From contig CM074857.1 in assembly GCA_037501455.1 (NCBI GenBank), forward strand, positions 105,061,501 through 105,125,500: a DNA stretch of 64,000 nucleotides. The letters are read 5' to 3'. Source of the stretch: Lantana camara. Its lineage: Eukaryota > Streptophyta > Magnoliopsida > Lamiales > Verbenaceae. The first letter of the stretch is position 1. Each line of letters opens with the position of its first letter. Both the position numbers and the translations under genes were made by a program. This document shows, piece after piece, positions 23,023 to 34,546 of the stretch. Under the pieces are notes generated by a model, which worked only from the letters and a program-made list of their open reading frames with translations, did no database searches and had not been told where the DNA came from.

Positions 23023-23460
23023 TTTACACTGGTGGAGGCAATTGGAGCTCCCGATGCGGCGGATGCAGTTGATTATGAGCTGATTTGGAGTGGAATTCTC
23101 ACCGTCGACGACGTGAAATGTTGTAAATCTAAATCTAGACTGGCCTTACTTGGTGAACCGAAATTGAAAGATTGTAATTCCAAACTTATTTCTTTCCTGA
23201 CCTACGATGGAGTGAATCGTGTATACCTTCAGAGGAAAGGTGGGATATCAGTTCGTGTCAAGCAGCCAAGTGGCACTTTGATGCTGAAAGATTGGCCGTC
23301 GGAAGAAGGTCTTGTTTTGTACCCCGACCTCTGGCACAAGATATGCCGAGAAAACAATGCACGTGAGAATGAAACGCTTTGGTTTTATGCTGGGCATGAA
23401 GATGGGCGTGAAGATGGGCCAATTGTTCTCGATTTCCACTTTAGGGTTCCAGATGATTGA
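23023..23460 (+). pseudogene. 5'-truncated copy of the repeat/B3-like protein gene
   Basis: An open frame gives the C-terminal domain (AVDYELIWSGILTVDDVKC to FHFRVPDD), about 80% identical to residues 225-351 of the gene at 11,930. The coiled coil, repeats, promoter and start codon are absent, since the duplication breakpoint falls inside the gene. The frame is open, so loss is recent or under weak constraint. In the 3' flank a 77-bp block is tandemly doubled (23,464-23,617). Confidence 0.75.
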
Positions 23461-24113
23461 AGATAGCTTCTTGTGATATTCGTTTCCTTCTTCGTGATAT
23501 CCTGTAAAGTCATATGGTTAATCGTTGAAAATGTAATACATAGCTTCATGTGATATTCGTTTCCTTCTTCGTGATATCCTGTAAATTCATATGGTTAATC
23601 GTTGAAAATGTAATACATAGTTTTTGTGAGTCGTTCTCTAATACATTTTCTTCAGATTCAGAACAAAAAAATCTCTAGTTTAGAATTATAGATATTTCGA
23701 ATATGATCCAACTTTTTATTGATGGGATGTTTCATTTATTAACAAACAAAAAAAGAAGTTTAGTTATTTTATTTAAGTTCAATTTTTTTTAAGCTAATTC
23801 TATTCAGGGTGAGATTAACGGTGTAGCCCATTTGTTATCCGAACTTATAATTTTCTGTTTGCATTATTCGAGTTTTTACTGCGTTGCCCTAATTGATTAT
23901 ATGATATTGCTCTTGTTTTTTTGAAAAAAAAAAATGCTCTCAAAAATTATAATTTTAGACTTGTGTTATTCCGACTTTTACCGCGTTGCCCTGATTGATT
24001 ATATGATATTTCTCTTGTTTTTTTGAAAAAACAAAAAAACTTAAAATTAATTGCCTATAATATAAACAATAAATCAAACAAAAATTATCAAAATAAATAA
24101 ATATATGTATATA

Positions 24114-24190
24114 TTTTTTTAACATACGCACACCCAAGCGAGTTCGAAGCGGGGGACCTTGTATCCGGTAATGAAGTCATTAACCACTAC
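24114..24190 (-). mobile_element. SINE copy, 5'-truncated (unit 2)
   Basis: Duplicate of the SINE at 14,641-14,718, with GCACACCCAAGCGAGTTCGA and TTAACCACT. Confidence 0.6.
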
Positions 24191-24312
24191 AAGAAATAAA
24201 TAAATAAATGAAATACAAAAGGAAAAATATAAAAAATATAAAAAAAGGGGTAAAAATTGCGATGTGAGATTTTTTTTTTTTTTTTTTTCGGTCCTAACGA
24301 GACAGCACAAGA

Positions 24313-27300
24313 CTAGCTAAGCATCACCTCAACAGGAGGTGTATCCCAAACAGCAAAACCGTTAGTCACGGAGTGACCTAACTTGGCTAACTTGTCTGCC
24401 AAAATGTTCCTCTCCCGCGGGACATGCCTGAGAACAAAGTTCCAAGGGTTGTGGAGCAACTTCCGACAGTCCATGATGATATCCTTGAGAGGGTGCTCAT
24501 CCACTTCCTCGTTCATGATCCAGTTAGCAACGGTTTCAGAATCTGTCTCCACCTCGATGCGAGGGAAGCGCCGCTCCCAAGCAATGCGAAGCCGCTCCCG
24601 GATGCCCAAGAGCTCAGCAACGTCAATCGAATTACCCTGTACCTTCAGGGCGAAATCTACTATCCAATCGCCCCTCTCATCACGAATAACTCCTCCCGCC
24701 GCTGCAGACTCCGAGTGAGTGAAAAAGCTGCCATCAGAATTGAGTTTAACCCAGCCCGCTGCTCTCCATGGCTGGCTCCTATTGATCCGGCTAGCATGGC
24801 GAAGAGTGTTAGCCATGCATATGCTAAGGTCAGACATCAAACTCTTAATTTTATTCATTGTTATGTCGGTTGGCTCCTTCTCATGTTCGTACTCCCAGCG
24901 GTTTCTGGATTTCCAAACACTCCAGAGTCCCGCAGTGAAGGCAATCCACCAAGGACAAGTAGCAGAAATCATGTTACGCAGCTCCTTCTGCATTAATTTT
25001 TCAATCCACTCATTGCCCCTAACTCCATTGAACACATCCCAATCCAGTGGATTAATAATCTTCTTCCAAACCTGCTGTGAAACTGGGCAGCTGCGCAACA
25101 GGTGTTCAGTACTTTCACGTCCATCCCGACACCTTGTGCACGTCTCACTAGTGCCGAAGTTTCGGTCAAATTTCAGTGCATTAGTAAACAAGCTGTTATG
25201 CCCTATAAGCCAGAGAAAGAATTTAAATTTTTGCGGGCACTTCAATTTCCAAATCCAACGCCAATTCCGGCCTATATCCTGGGTCTCCGGCATAAGTAAG
25301 CGATAAGCAGAGCCACAGGAGAATTTACCATTGGGTGTGCCCCCCCCATATACGCAAATCTTCAGAACTCTCCCAGCTGTGGTCAAGTTCTTAATTTCCT
25401 CTTGAATTAACGCTGGGAGTGGCGTACGAAGATGATCCACATTCCACCGACCCTCATGTCCCAGAATATCACTGACCATGAGGTCTTCCTCAGAAGCATA
25501 CACCCGGTCATCAATACGGCTTCGGAGTTTACCATTTGGGAGCCATCTATCGTCCCAGAGCGAGACCCTGGCACCCTTTCCTACACGCCATTTGATCAGC
25601 GGTTCAACCATATGGGTGCTCTTCACGACACCCTTCCAGAGTCGTGACGCCGTTTGCTTGGGGGTATGCATTAATATATCCTCATCTTTTAAGTACTTGC
25701 TCTTAAAAATGCGAGTTCAAGTAGTATCAGCATTTTGCAGAACCCGCCATCCTACCTTAGCGAGCATCGCGACGTTGTTTTTCCTGGCTTCCCGTATCCC
25801 AAGCCCACCGTCATCCTTCCTTCTAATCACCTTATCCCAACCAACAAGGTGAGTCTTGCGTTTGCTGATATCCGTCGACCAAAGGAAGCTCCGATTAAGG
25901 CGATCCAAGGTGTCACAAACACGTTCCGGGAACCATCTCGTGTGCATATGATAGACCGGGATTGAGTTGGTAACTGATTGAATAAGCGTTGTCCGACCCG
26001 CCAGATTAAGATTCTTAGCCTTCCAACCCGCAAGCTTCCTCTCCACTCTTTCAATGATGGCTGAGAAGTTGCTGCTATTATTTCTGCCAAACCCCAGTTT
26101 AACGCCCAAATAAGTACCCAAAGTAGGTGAGCTCGCAATTCCCAGACAATTGGTGATGTTGCCCTGTGCTAAAGCTGGCACGTGGGGGGCAAAGATCACC
26201 CGTGATTTAGTCAGGTTGAGTTTTAAACCGGAAGCAGCACAAAAATGATCCATGACATGTCGAATGACTGTCGCATCCTCAACGGTTGCACTAGCACAAA
26301 GTATAATGTCATCGGCGAACAAAAGGTGTGAAATCTTAGGTCCTTGACGACAAACCGGGATTGGTTTCCAAGTCCCATTATTGACAGCTTCATCGATTGA
26401 GTAAGACAAGTGTTCCATACAAAGCACAAAAAGGTACGGGGACAACGGGTCACCTTGACGGATACCACAATTAGGAGTGATCTTGTCCGACGGCTCGCCG
26501 TTCCATAAAATCTCCGGTTTGATGCTCTCGATGCACCTCATAATGAGGTTGACAATTGGTGAAGGAAATTCAAAGAACTGGAGGGTCTCCCTCAAAAAAT
26601 CCCACCTTATCTTGTCATAAGCCTTCTCCAGGTCCAGTTTCAAAACCATCCCAGCTTTCTTCCCCTTCGATTGATGTAGCGTGTGCATAACTTCCTGCAA
26701 TACCAGGATGTTGTCATGCGTACTTCGGCACAGGATGAAGCTGTTTTGGTTCGGGCTCACCACATCTCTGATGAACGGTTTAAGCCGTTGTACGAGGAGC
26801 TTTGTGACAAGCTTGAGAAGCACGTTGCAGAGCGCTATAGGGCGGAAATCATTGATTACCTCCACATTGTCCTTCTTTGGGATAAGCACAATAAAGGATC
26901 TGCCAACCGTTTCAGGTATCTCTTTCCCATAAAGGCTGTTGTTCAAGAAATCCACAACTGAGGCCCCTACAGTAGTCCAGTAAGTTTGGTAGAATAGAGC
27001 TTGCAGTCCGTCTGGCCCCGGCGCCTTGTTTGGATGCATGCTTTTAATTACCAATGTGGCCTCCGTCAGGCTCGTATCTTCCGCCAATTTCTCCTTGCAT
27101 GTGGCTCCCAGAACCCGCTGGAGCGAGCTGCGGGGCAACTGTGGAACAGTGCTATCCTCGCTGCAAGTGAATAAGGATTCAAAAAAGGAGTGTGCATGTT
27201 GTCGAAGCAAATCCGAGTCATTCTCCCAATTATCACCAATTTTCAGTGCATTGATACGGCTCCTCCGCCTCCGTGCAATAGTTGAGACGTGGAAGAAGCG

Positions 27301-28365
27301 CGTGTTTTTGTCACCATCTTGAAGCCAATTGATTCTAGACTTCTGGAACCAAAGCGTTTCCTCGTTCTTCAACACCTCATTATATTCATGAATAAGCTCC
27401 CGCTCCAAATCACGTAGGTTCGGGTGTCGTCGGGTGATATCAATCTTTTGAATACCCAATATTCTGCTTTTCAACTGTTTTTTCTTAATAAATACATTAC
27501 CAAACTGATCTCGATTCCAACTTAGCAGCGCTTCGGGCAGCCGAGAAATTGCCTCAATAATAGAAGACTCTCTCCTCCAAGTACCGGTAATGATTTCCTT
27601 GCAGCCTGGGTGAGAGTGCCACATGGCCTCAAATCTGAAAGGGCGTTTGGAGGGTGGTGGTTCAATCCCATAACAATGAGTGATGATTGGATGGTGGTCA
27701 GAGTGCGTTCGGGGCAAGACCCGGACCACTCCCTCCGGAAACTGTATCCTCCAATCCGTATTAGTCAAGACTCGATCAAGCTTCTCATGGATTTCTTCCC
27801 CACCGTGAATGTGTCCTGTCCAGGTGAAGCTTGGTCCTACTGTCCCGATATCCATGAGACCACATTTATCCAGGTTATCTTTAAAGTTCAAGCACCGGTT
27901 CCAGTCAACATCTCGACCTCCTCTCTTCTCGCTTGGTCCGAGAATATCATTAAAGTCCCCAGTAAGCATCCACGGAAGTCGGTTGGCAGCGCTTCGTCGT
28001 TCTAATTCAACCCAAAGTTCATCCCTACGACTGCTGTTCGGACTAGCGTACACCCCCGAACACAGCATCGCAGATTGGCGAGGCCCAATGATCGCGTGAA
28101 TGGCCTGGCGATCAATTTGCACGACCTCAACCTGAATCTTATCTTTGTCCCACAGCATCCAAATCCCCCCTTCACGACCATCTGTAGGGGCTTTGCATAC
28201 ATTAGGATACCCAAGACTAGCTGCTATAGTATCTGCCCGATCCTCATTGACTTTGGTTTCGAGAAGGAAAACCACGTCTGGACGTTGTTCTCTTGTGATA
28301 TCTAGGAAGTTCCTCCTAAATTCGGCATTACCCGTACCCTGACAGTTCCAAGAAAGAATCTTCAT
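24313..28365 (-). pseudogene. LINE ORF2: endonuclease-RT-RNase H with one stop
   Basis: The start at 28,365 gives the classic MKILSWNCQG opening of the APE-type endonuclease; LLETKV and THSDHHPI follow. Reverse transcriptase carries the LLFADDIILC catalytic motif, then a zinc-binding RVT domain (CTRCRDGRESTEHLLRSC) and an RVT_3 RNase H with LNSDGSF, DVAELLGI, ETDSETV and NILADKLAK. A single TGA at 25,717-25,719 interrupts it. The frame continues after it for 15 codons into the 452-codon remainder, and the context (ADTT-stop-TRIFKSKYL) suggests TGG-to-TGA. Otherwise about 1,350 codons are open. The element would copy itself by target-primed reverse transcription if repaired; as it stands ORF2 lacks the RNase H part. 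Confidence 0.85.
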
Positions 28366-28399
28366 AGGATTAGAGTGAAGGTTACGAACCGTTAAAGGG

Positions 28400-28927
28400 T
28401 CAATAAGCGTTCCCCCTGTCACCTCCATCAGAATCTGATGCCATAGGCTCATCGTTAGCCTGCGCTGCCTCGCAATCTCCTGTGGTGGTAGGTCTACTTC
28501 CATCACGCACATCTTGCGAGCCGGGTTCCCAATCAAACTCGTGGTCAAGCTTGCCGTCACTTGCCAAAAGAGAGGGTTGATCGTCAGATCCCGTATGAAG
28601 GGGATTGTTAAATCGTATCCATCCCGAGTCCCCGGGTGTTCCAGAAATTCCTCGATCAGGTCGTATTCCACATATTCCACGTCCATATCCATGGTCCTGT
28701 TTCAGTGTTTCCTGGGGCTCTGAAGGGGTAATATCTTTGAGGGCAGTGCGTCCCTTTACAGTAGGGATGTCTTTCTGAGTTGTACCTTTCTCTTTGACCC
28801 CGGAAGTATTAGGGTGTTCTGTTGCCGAAAAGGTGAACCGTGTATTCTCCGCTCCAACGGAGTTCCCCTTGAGCACTGATTTCCTCGTATCTTTACTGAT
28901 TTCGCTGCCTGTATTTTTTGGGGTTCT
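28400..28927 (-). pseudogene. LINE ORF1 C-terminal fragment
   Basis: An open frame upstream of ORF2 encodes a Gly/Asp/Ser/Thr-rich tail (GTTQKDIPTVKGRTALKD to MASDSDGGDRGNAY). This is where the nucleic-acid-binding ORF1 of plant L1 elements ends. Its 5' part is cut by the insertion border, as expected from incomplete reverse transcription. Confidence 0.6.
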
Positions 28928-29051
28928 GGAGATACTAATCTTAGAAATCCACCTTGAATAATGTCCCCACCTGTCACCACCATAATTGAAGACCACTTTT
29001 CCTTCTCAGACATAATCTCTCCTCTTTCTTCTTTACTCTATATCAGTATAC

Positions 29052-31185
29052 TAGTGTGTGCCCCGTGCTATGCACGGAATCATTTAAAAAGAGTTATAAC
29101 ATATTTATATAATAAATAATCATGTTCATATAAATAAAAATGAAAATGAAGTAAATCACAAAATTATAGACTACAAAGAAGATAAAATGAAGGGTTATTT
29201 AAATGAATTTCATGTTAAAAATTGTTTAAAACTTTTAAATCATAAATGTCAAAAATTAATAATACAGATCAATGTTGTTTAATACGAATGAGCTTTTTTT
29301 TCAATTGAAACTTAGAATATTACAATATTAATAGATGTTTTATTATTTTTCTTGGTCAATTAGTGATATTTAATTAGACAATTGAATAATATAATCTAAA
29401 AGATATCAACTAATGAATAATTTGAGTAATTGTGGTCAAATATCATTACGTTAATGTTGATAGTTTGTCAATTTTTAGAGTGACAGAAAAAATCATTAAT
29501 TGAATAAATTAGAATAATACTTACCTGGGGAAATTGATTAAAAATAAAAATAATTAAAATATGAGGTTTCGCATTTTTATTAGGAACTTAAAAAGTTAAA
29601 ATGTTAACAAAATTGTGAAAATTCCAAAAAGAAAAGCATCAATTTAACGAATAAAAGAATACATACTTGGGAAGTTAATTGAGAAACTTTCATAATTATA
29701 CATGCATATTTATATATTTATCAAAATATAATATATAAATACATTTGTATGATTATGAAGAATGACTTTCTCAAGAGTCATGATGCACAATATATGTCAA
29801 TCGTATATATAAATATAATTTTGCGTTATAACTACCTTACTTAACTTATAAATTTTAATACTTTTTTTAAATTAAACTTATTGATTTTACGCAAGTAATC
29901 AATTAAAACATGTCGAATAACGTGGACTACATAAATAGTTTATAAAATTAAAAATAGAAATAAAATTTGACAAAGGCTAATAATTATTTGATAAAACATT
30001 AACTATCAAAAATTTAAAATCTTAAATTTTATAGAAAAATACAAAAGAAATTCTTCTAAAATCAAGATTCAAATAAAAATGAAGATTCATGATAGAAAAT
30101 AGCAAAAATAAAACAAAGGATATAGAGAACAAAGGATATAAAGATATGAAAAACTGATAAATCATTTCAAAGATAAAACGATAATTTTAAAAAAGAGAAA
30201 ACGAAGATTAGTAAAAACACATCAAAATTATGAAAAACTACACATATAATTATGGTTAAAAAAAAGGGAATTATGGCATAACAATATACAAATCTAACCA
30301 TAAACCATTTAAAAAATATATCGCAAGAATGCTTAAAAATATATCTACCTACTAAAAGGATTTAAATCTAGCAAAACTCTTTAATTAAATAGAAAAATAT
30401 AGCACCCTTCACGTATGGATGCCACACCCCCGCACTATAACTTAGTCCACATACGAAATGAGTAATCCGTACATAAACCAAACTATAGCGAATGGGTGAC
30501 AAAGAAAAAGAACCCAGCTAGCTAGGCGGGACTAACCTCAACCGGAAAACCACAATGCAATAAAACGAGTGGAAGCATAATAATTTTCAATATTAATTTC
30601 CAAGTATTCAAGTTATACTATCTTCTAACTCCATATATCAAAACATTATCATCTCCCAAAATACATAACATGTCCAAAAGTAATAGATACAATACATGAA
30701 CGTGTAGTGCTAGACTCGACTGAAAACAGAACAGGACTCTGACTCCCGCCTAGCACGAACCTGCAAAACACTGAAAGGTTGAAGTGTCAGTCCAACACGG
30801 ACTGAGCGAGAGGTATAAATAAATATTAACGCAATTAACATGCAAGTTCTAATCTCGGGTAAGGTTTTTAATAAAGGAAACAATATAAGTTCAATATTAA
30901 AATAGATCTCGCCCGAGATTACAACTAATCCATTTAATCAATACAAACGTTATCAATTCAATTCAATTCAATCAGTGGCCCGGCGAGTGAAGACAATCTC
31001 CAACCTTACTCCAATTAGTGAACAATACCATCTTTAGGTTTTATTTTAATAATTATCATACGATCATTAGTGCACACTTAGCATTTTCACGAACTCCTTC
31101 TTCCTCCGGTGGTGGTGGGATTGCAAGGCCCAACCATCCATGAACGGTGTACGTCGGGAACATGACTCCCACGCATAATGTGGGA
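29052..31185. other. replacement segment in unit 2, unassigned
   Basis: Unit 2 departs from unit 1 at about 29,052 and returns at about 31,186, and what lies between replaces the DUF760 gene. The first part is very AT-rich and opens with TACTAGTGTGTGCCCCGTGC and a short inverted GTGC/GCAC motif, like some plant Helitron 5' ends. The second part (30,400-31,185) is more complex, with the hairpin CTCCCAC...GTGGGAG near the border. No ORF over 60 codons is present. A Helitron end (CTRR) was not found, so the nature is open. Confidence 0.4.
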
Positions 31186-32162
31186 GGTCTTTAAATATAC
31201 AAAGAAAATGATATCATCATGAATTTAAAAGTAAATATTGACTGACAAGTGTAATTGAAAAACAGGGTATTCTTAGAATATACAAAGAAAATGGCGCACC
31301 CATATGTAAATTCTTTGACACAAAGTTTTATGTAATTTCTTAAAAGTTCAGGGGAGGTCTTTGTAATGATGGCAAACCTGAAGGTATGTAAATGAGCTTA
31401 TCCCTTGAACTTCTTGAGGTTTGTGAGAATTGTTAGGTCTATTACTCCTACTTTTCCAATGGTAAAGGCAATGAATTTATGCCATTTTTCTGTAGTTTTA
31501 GATTCTTTCATAGTTATGATCTATAATGCACAGATATGAATACGACAATACGGACGCGACATGACGGATACGGTGACACAATTTTTCTTAAAAAACATTT
31601 CACATGGAAAGTGTTGGATACGCTGTTAGACATGAGTATCCGACACGACATGATGCGATAAAATGATAATTTTAAAAGTGTCATTAGAGGTTATGATATT
31701 TCTGAAGAGGCTTTAAAAATTACCAACTTCGTTTCCCGACACACTTGAAAATTAGTTTTAACGCATGTTATTATAGTCATTAAAAAGCGACAGATTCATA
31801 TAAGTTTATAATTTCCACAACTCAAGAAATTTATGCAGAAACTTCCTAAATAAAGTCAGATTGAAGACCTGGCTCTGCAAGTCTTTCTTAACTCCATCAC
31901 ACGACCTCAAAACATTTTAATGTTGTAATACTAATCTTCAAAATCCCCTGTTTTTAAAATTGGTTTTTCTTGATGACTTTGAATTGGTGGAATGTGTGGG
32001 CAACAACTACTCCTTTAAAAAACCCTGCACCTGAAACAGAGCATAATATTAACTCAAAACTATAATATTAACTCAAAACCAATTTTACACATAATGAAGC
32101 ATAATCTCATAAAGTTGTGCAATCCTTGAAGCAAAAGAATAAGAAACTCGTCTCCTCCAGCG

Positions 32163-32742
32163 ATGGCCGTCATCCTATTGAAGCTCGTGTTCACCTTTAT
32201 GAGTATCTTGTCGAGTCTCGTCACTCGTCTGATATTCAACGCGACGGCCATGGTAATCGTGCAGTTCTTCCAAGCCCTCAAAGTTCCTGGAGAAAACAGC
32301 CAACGCATCATTGAACAGGTAAATAAGTACAACTTATGTTTGATTTCATTACATCCAGAAGTTCTTTCTTAAATGGTCGTACACGACATGACACGACACA
32401 AGCATGATGAAAGGTGAAATTCTCAGACTCTTTTCTTTACAGGTTAAAGATATGATCAAAACATGCTTAGAGTACTTAGTAGGCCTCGTGATCGAGGTGA
32501 TCAGCACGGTCTTCTCTTCGATATTCGAGCTCGTAAAAGAAGGGGTGGTGAGTTCGTCGTCGGGATTGGCCGGAGCGGTGGCGGGGTTGGTGGAGCAGTC
32601 GCGGACATCTCTCTACGAGGCGATGCAGGCGGTTCCGGAGGTGTTGGAAGCCTTCACGGAGATGGTCGGGAAAATTGTTAGTGATTGTTGGAACAATTGT
32701 AATGAGGCTTTAACTTACGTTCAAGAAAATATTTTGAAATGA
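32163..32742 (+). CDS. small hydrophobic plant protein, copy 2
   Basis: It has the same two-exon structure as the copy at 20,210 (exons 32,163-32,318 and 32,443-32,742), encoding 151 residues. Only four residue differences are visible: Val12Phe, Ser-to-Cys in KTSLEYL, Leu-to-Ser in EQLRTS, and Asp-to-Glu in SLYD. Intron, splice sites and flanks are conserved. Both copies may be functional; nothing in the sequence says which is expressed. Confidence 0.7.
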
Positions 32743-32964
32743 AACTTCTCATGGAAATAGAACATATTGCTAGCAATTTAGTTGTATAATATATTTACGA
32801 TTTTAAATAGTTGGGTTGGGTTTGATGGATTAAAAATTTTATTAATAGTTAACCGTTTGGAGGTGCAAGTCTGTTCCAACTCGCCATGTCTTTAGCACTT
32901 TCACTAAAGCATTTATAATATCAAAATAAAAGTCAACGAATTTTAAAGACTTTGGATACAATAA

Positions 32965-33319
32965 GAGGAAATTGCAATTTTCGTATATCAACTCACGCTT
33001 ATACGTAATTTTGGTGGAAAAAAAAAATTCATAAAAAAACTAGACCATAACTTTTAAAAGTTCGCAATTTCATGCACTATTTGACCCGAATAGATATGAC
33101 CCTTCGGAAAAATCACCCGAACCTTACAAAACCCGCTTCGTGGCAAATTCTCGAACGGACACGTGGAGATCCGGGTGGTTTTCCAATGGGTCATATACGG
33201 GTCAAATAGTGCATGAAATTGTGAAATTCTAGAGTTGTGGACTAGTTTTTTCACCGAAAAAATTTTTGTACCAAAATATGAATTAAGGTGAGTTGGTATA
33301 CCAAAATTGTAATTTTCTC
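32965..33319. mobile_element. palindromic MULE-type MITE, unit 2 copy
   Basis: Copy of the element at 21,017-21,378, with the same flanking GATACAAT and GATACAATTA and the same inverted arms. It has drifted by point changes and small indels. Confidence 0.75.
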
Positions 33320-34546
33320 GATACAATTATATTTTGAGCAAATCATATTTTTGGTCCCACAAGATTAGGCCTTTTGCAATTTTAGTCTCATATATTTAAA
33401 ATTAGACACATTTAGTTCTATTATTTTCAAAAAGTTACAATTTTGGTCTAGTTCGTCAAATAATTGGCGGAAAATGCATTTTTTTCCTTTACAGAAAAAT
33501 GTAATTTGGTTTTCTGTTTTGTATAAACCGACTTAATCATTGACAATATAATCGAATAACTCCATGTAGTTGGCATGCCCAATTTTTAAAGGGGCGGTTA
33601 TTAATGAGGACCAAATATGGTCAAAAGTTTTCCTAAACCCCCTACTTTGAAAAATGTATGTTTTAGGTTACCAATATAGAACTTAGGGAAAATTACATCC
33701 AACTACCCTATAGTTAGGCCTAATTATAATCCAGTCCAACATTATCGCGAAATTACAAATAAGTCCCTATAAGTTCCGTTTGGCGTGAGGTCCCTGACGG
33801 AATATGCAAATTTACCGTCATACCCCTAACGGAATTCCCACTCTTTTTCCTCATATTTTTTAATTGATTATTAAAATTGTGTAATGACAATGTTGCCCTC
33901 TTTCTATGATGTATACCAAAAAGGCGGGATTTATCCCTCCAAAAAACCTTTCCAAGTACCAAGCTGCTGCCTTTTTCTCTTCCTTGTGCGAAAAAGACAA
34001 ACCCTAAGGCAGATCACCCATCAACCTTGATCGACTGCTCTGAGCTTGAAAATCTGCAAGTTTGCTGCATGTTTTACCGTCACGCATCGTAGGGGTTGTA
34101 TATCTGGGTTCTTTGGTTACGCGAGAGAAGTTTGAGGTGAGTTGAGAATACTGCATGCAAAAATTCTTGGTGATTAGGGTTTGGTTTAAACATTATCCTC
34201 AATAAAATCGTGGTTTGACGTTTGACACCCTTGATTATGTCCTTGAACTTAACATTTTAGGTAGCTGATGGAGTTTGCGTGTGAGTCTTGGTGAAATTTT
34301 TGGGGGTTTTTGGAAAAAAAAAAAATTTCGGTTAAAAACCCTATATAACATCATCTTATCATTTGTAGATGTTGGTTTGTTGGATTTTCAAAAAAAATCC
34401 CTAATTTTTTGATGTAGGGTTTTATTTTCTAGTTAAAATTTCTGATCTAGGATGTCTGGTTTGAAATTTGTATGCTTGAAACATGGTTCCATGTTTATTT
34501 CATTCACTAAAAGTGTTGTGGTTGATTTTTTATTTTTTCAGGAGCT

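Larger units (their letters stand above)
24270..28930 (-). mobile_element. L1-type LINE, 5'-truncated in ORF1
   Basis: The poly(A) tail appears as a run of about 19 T at 24,270-24,288. Reading leftwards, the element has the end of ORF1 and a nearly complete ORF2. In unit 1 the flanks GATGTGAGATTTT and AGAAATCCACC are joined directly (about 14,783-14,810), so the LINE entered unit 2 after the duplication. GAGAT on both sides may be the target duplication, but the next bases differ. Confidence 0.85.

Noticed and set aside
24383..28342. Plus-strand frames of 65-195 codons across the LINE
   Set aside because: All are antisense to ORF2 and show no family signature.
29045..31185. Firm Helitron call
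   Set aside because: Only the start resembles Helitron ends. The hairpin near 31,170 is not followed by CTRR, and no Rep/helicase is present.
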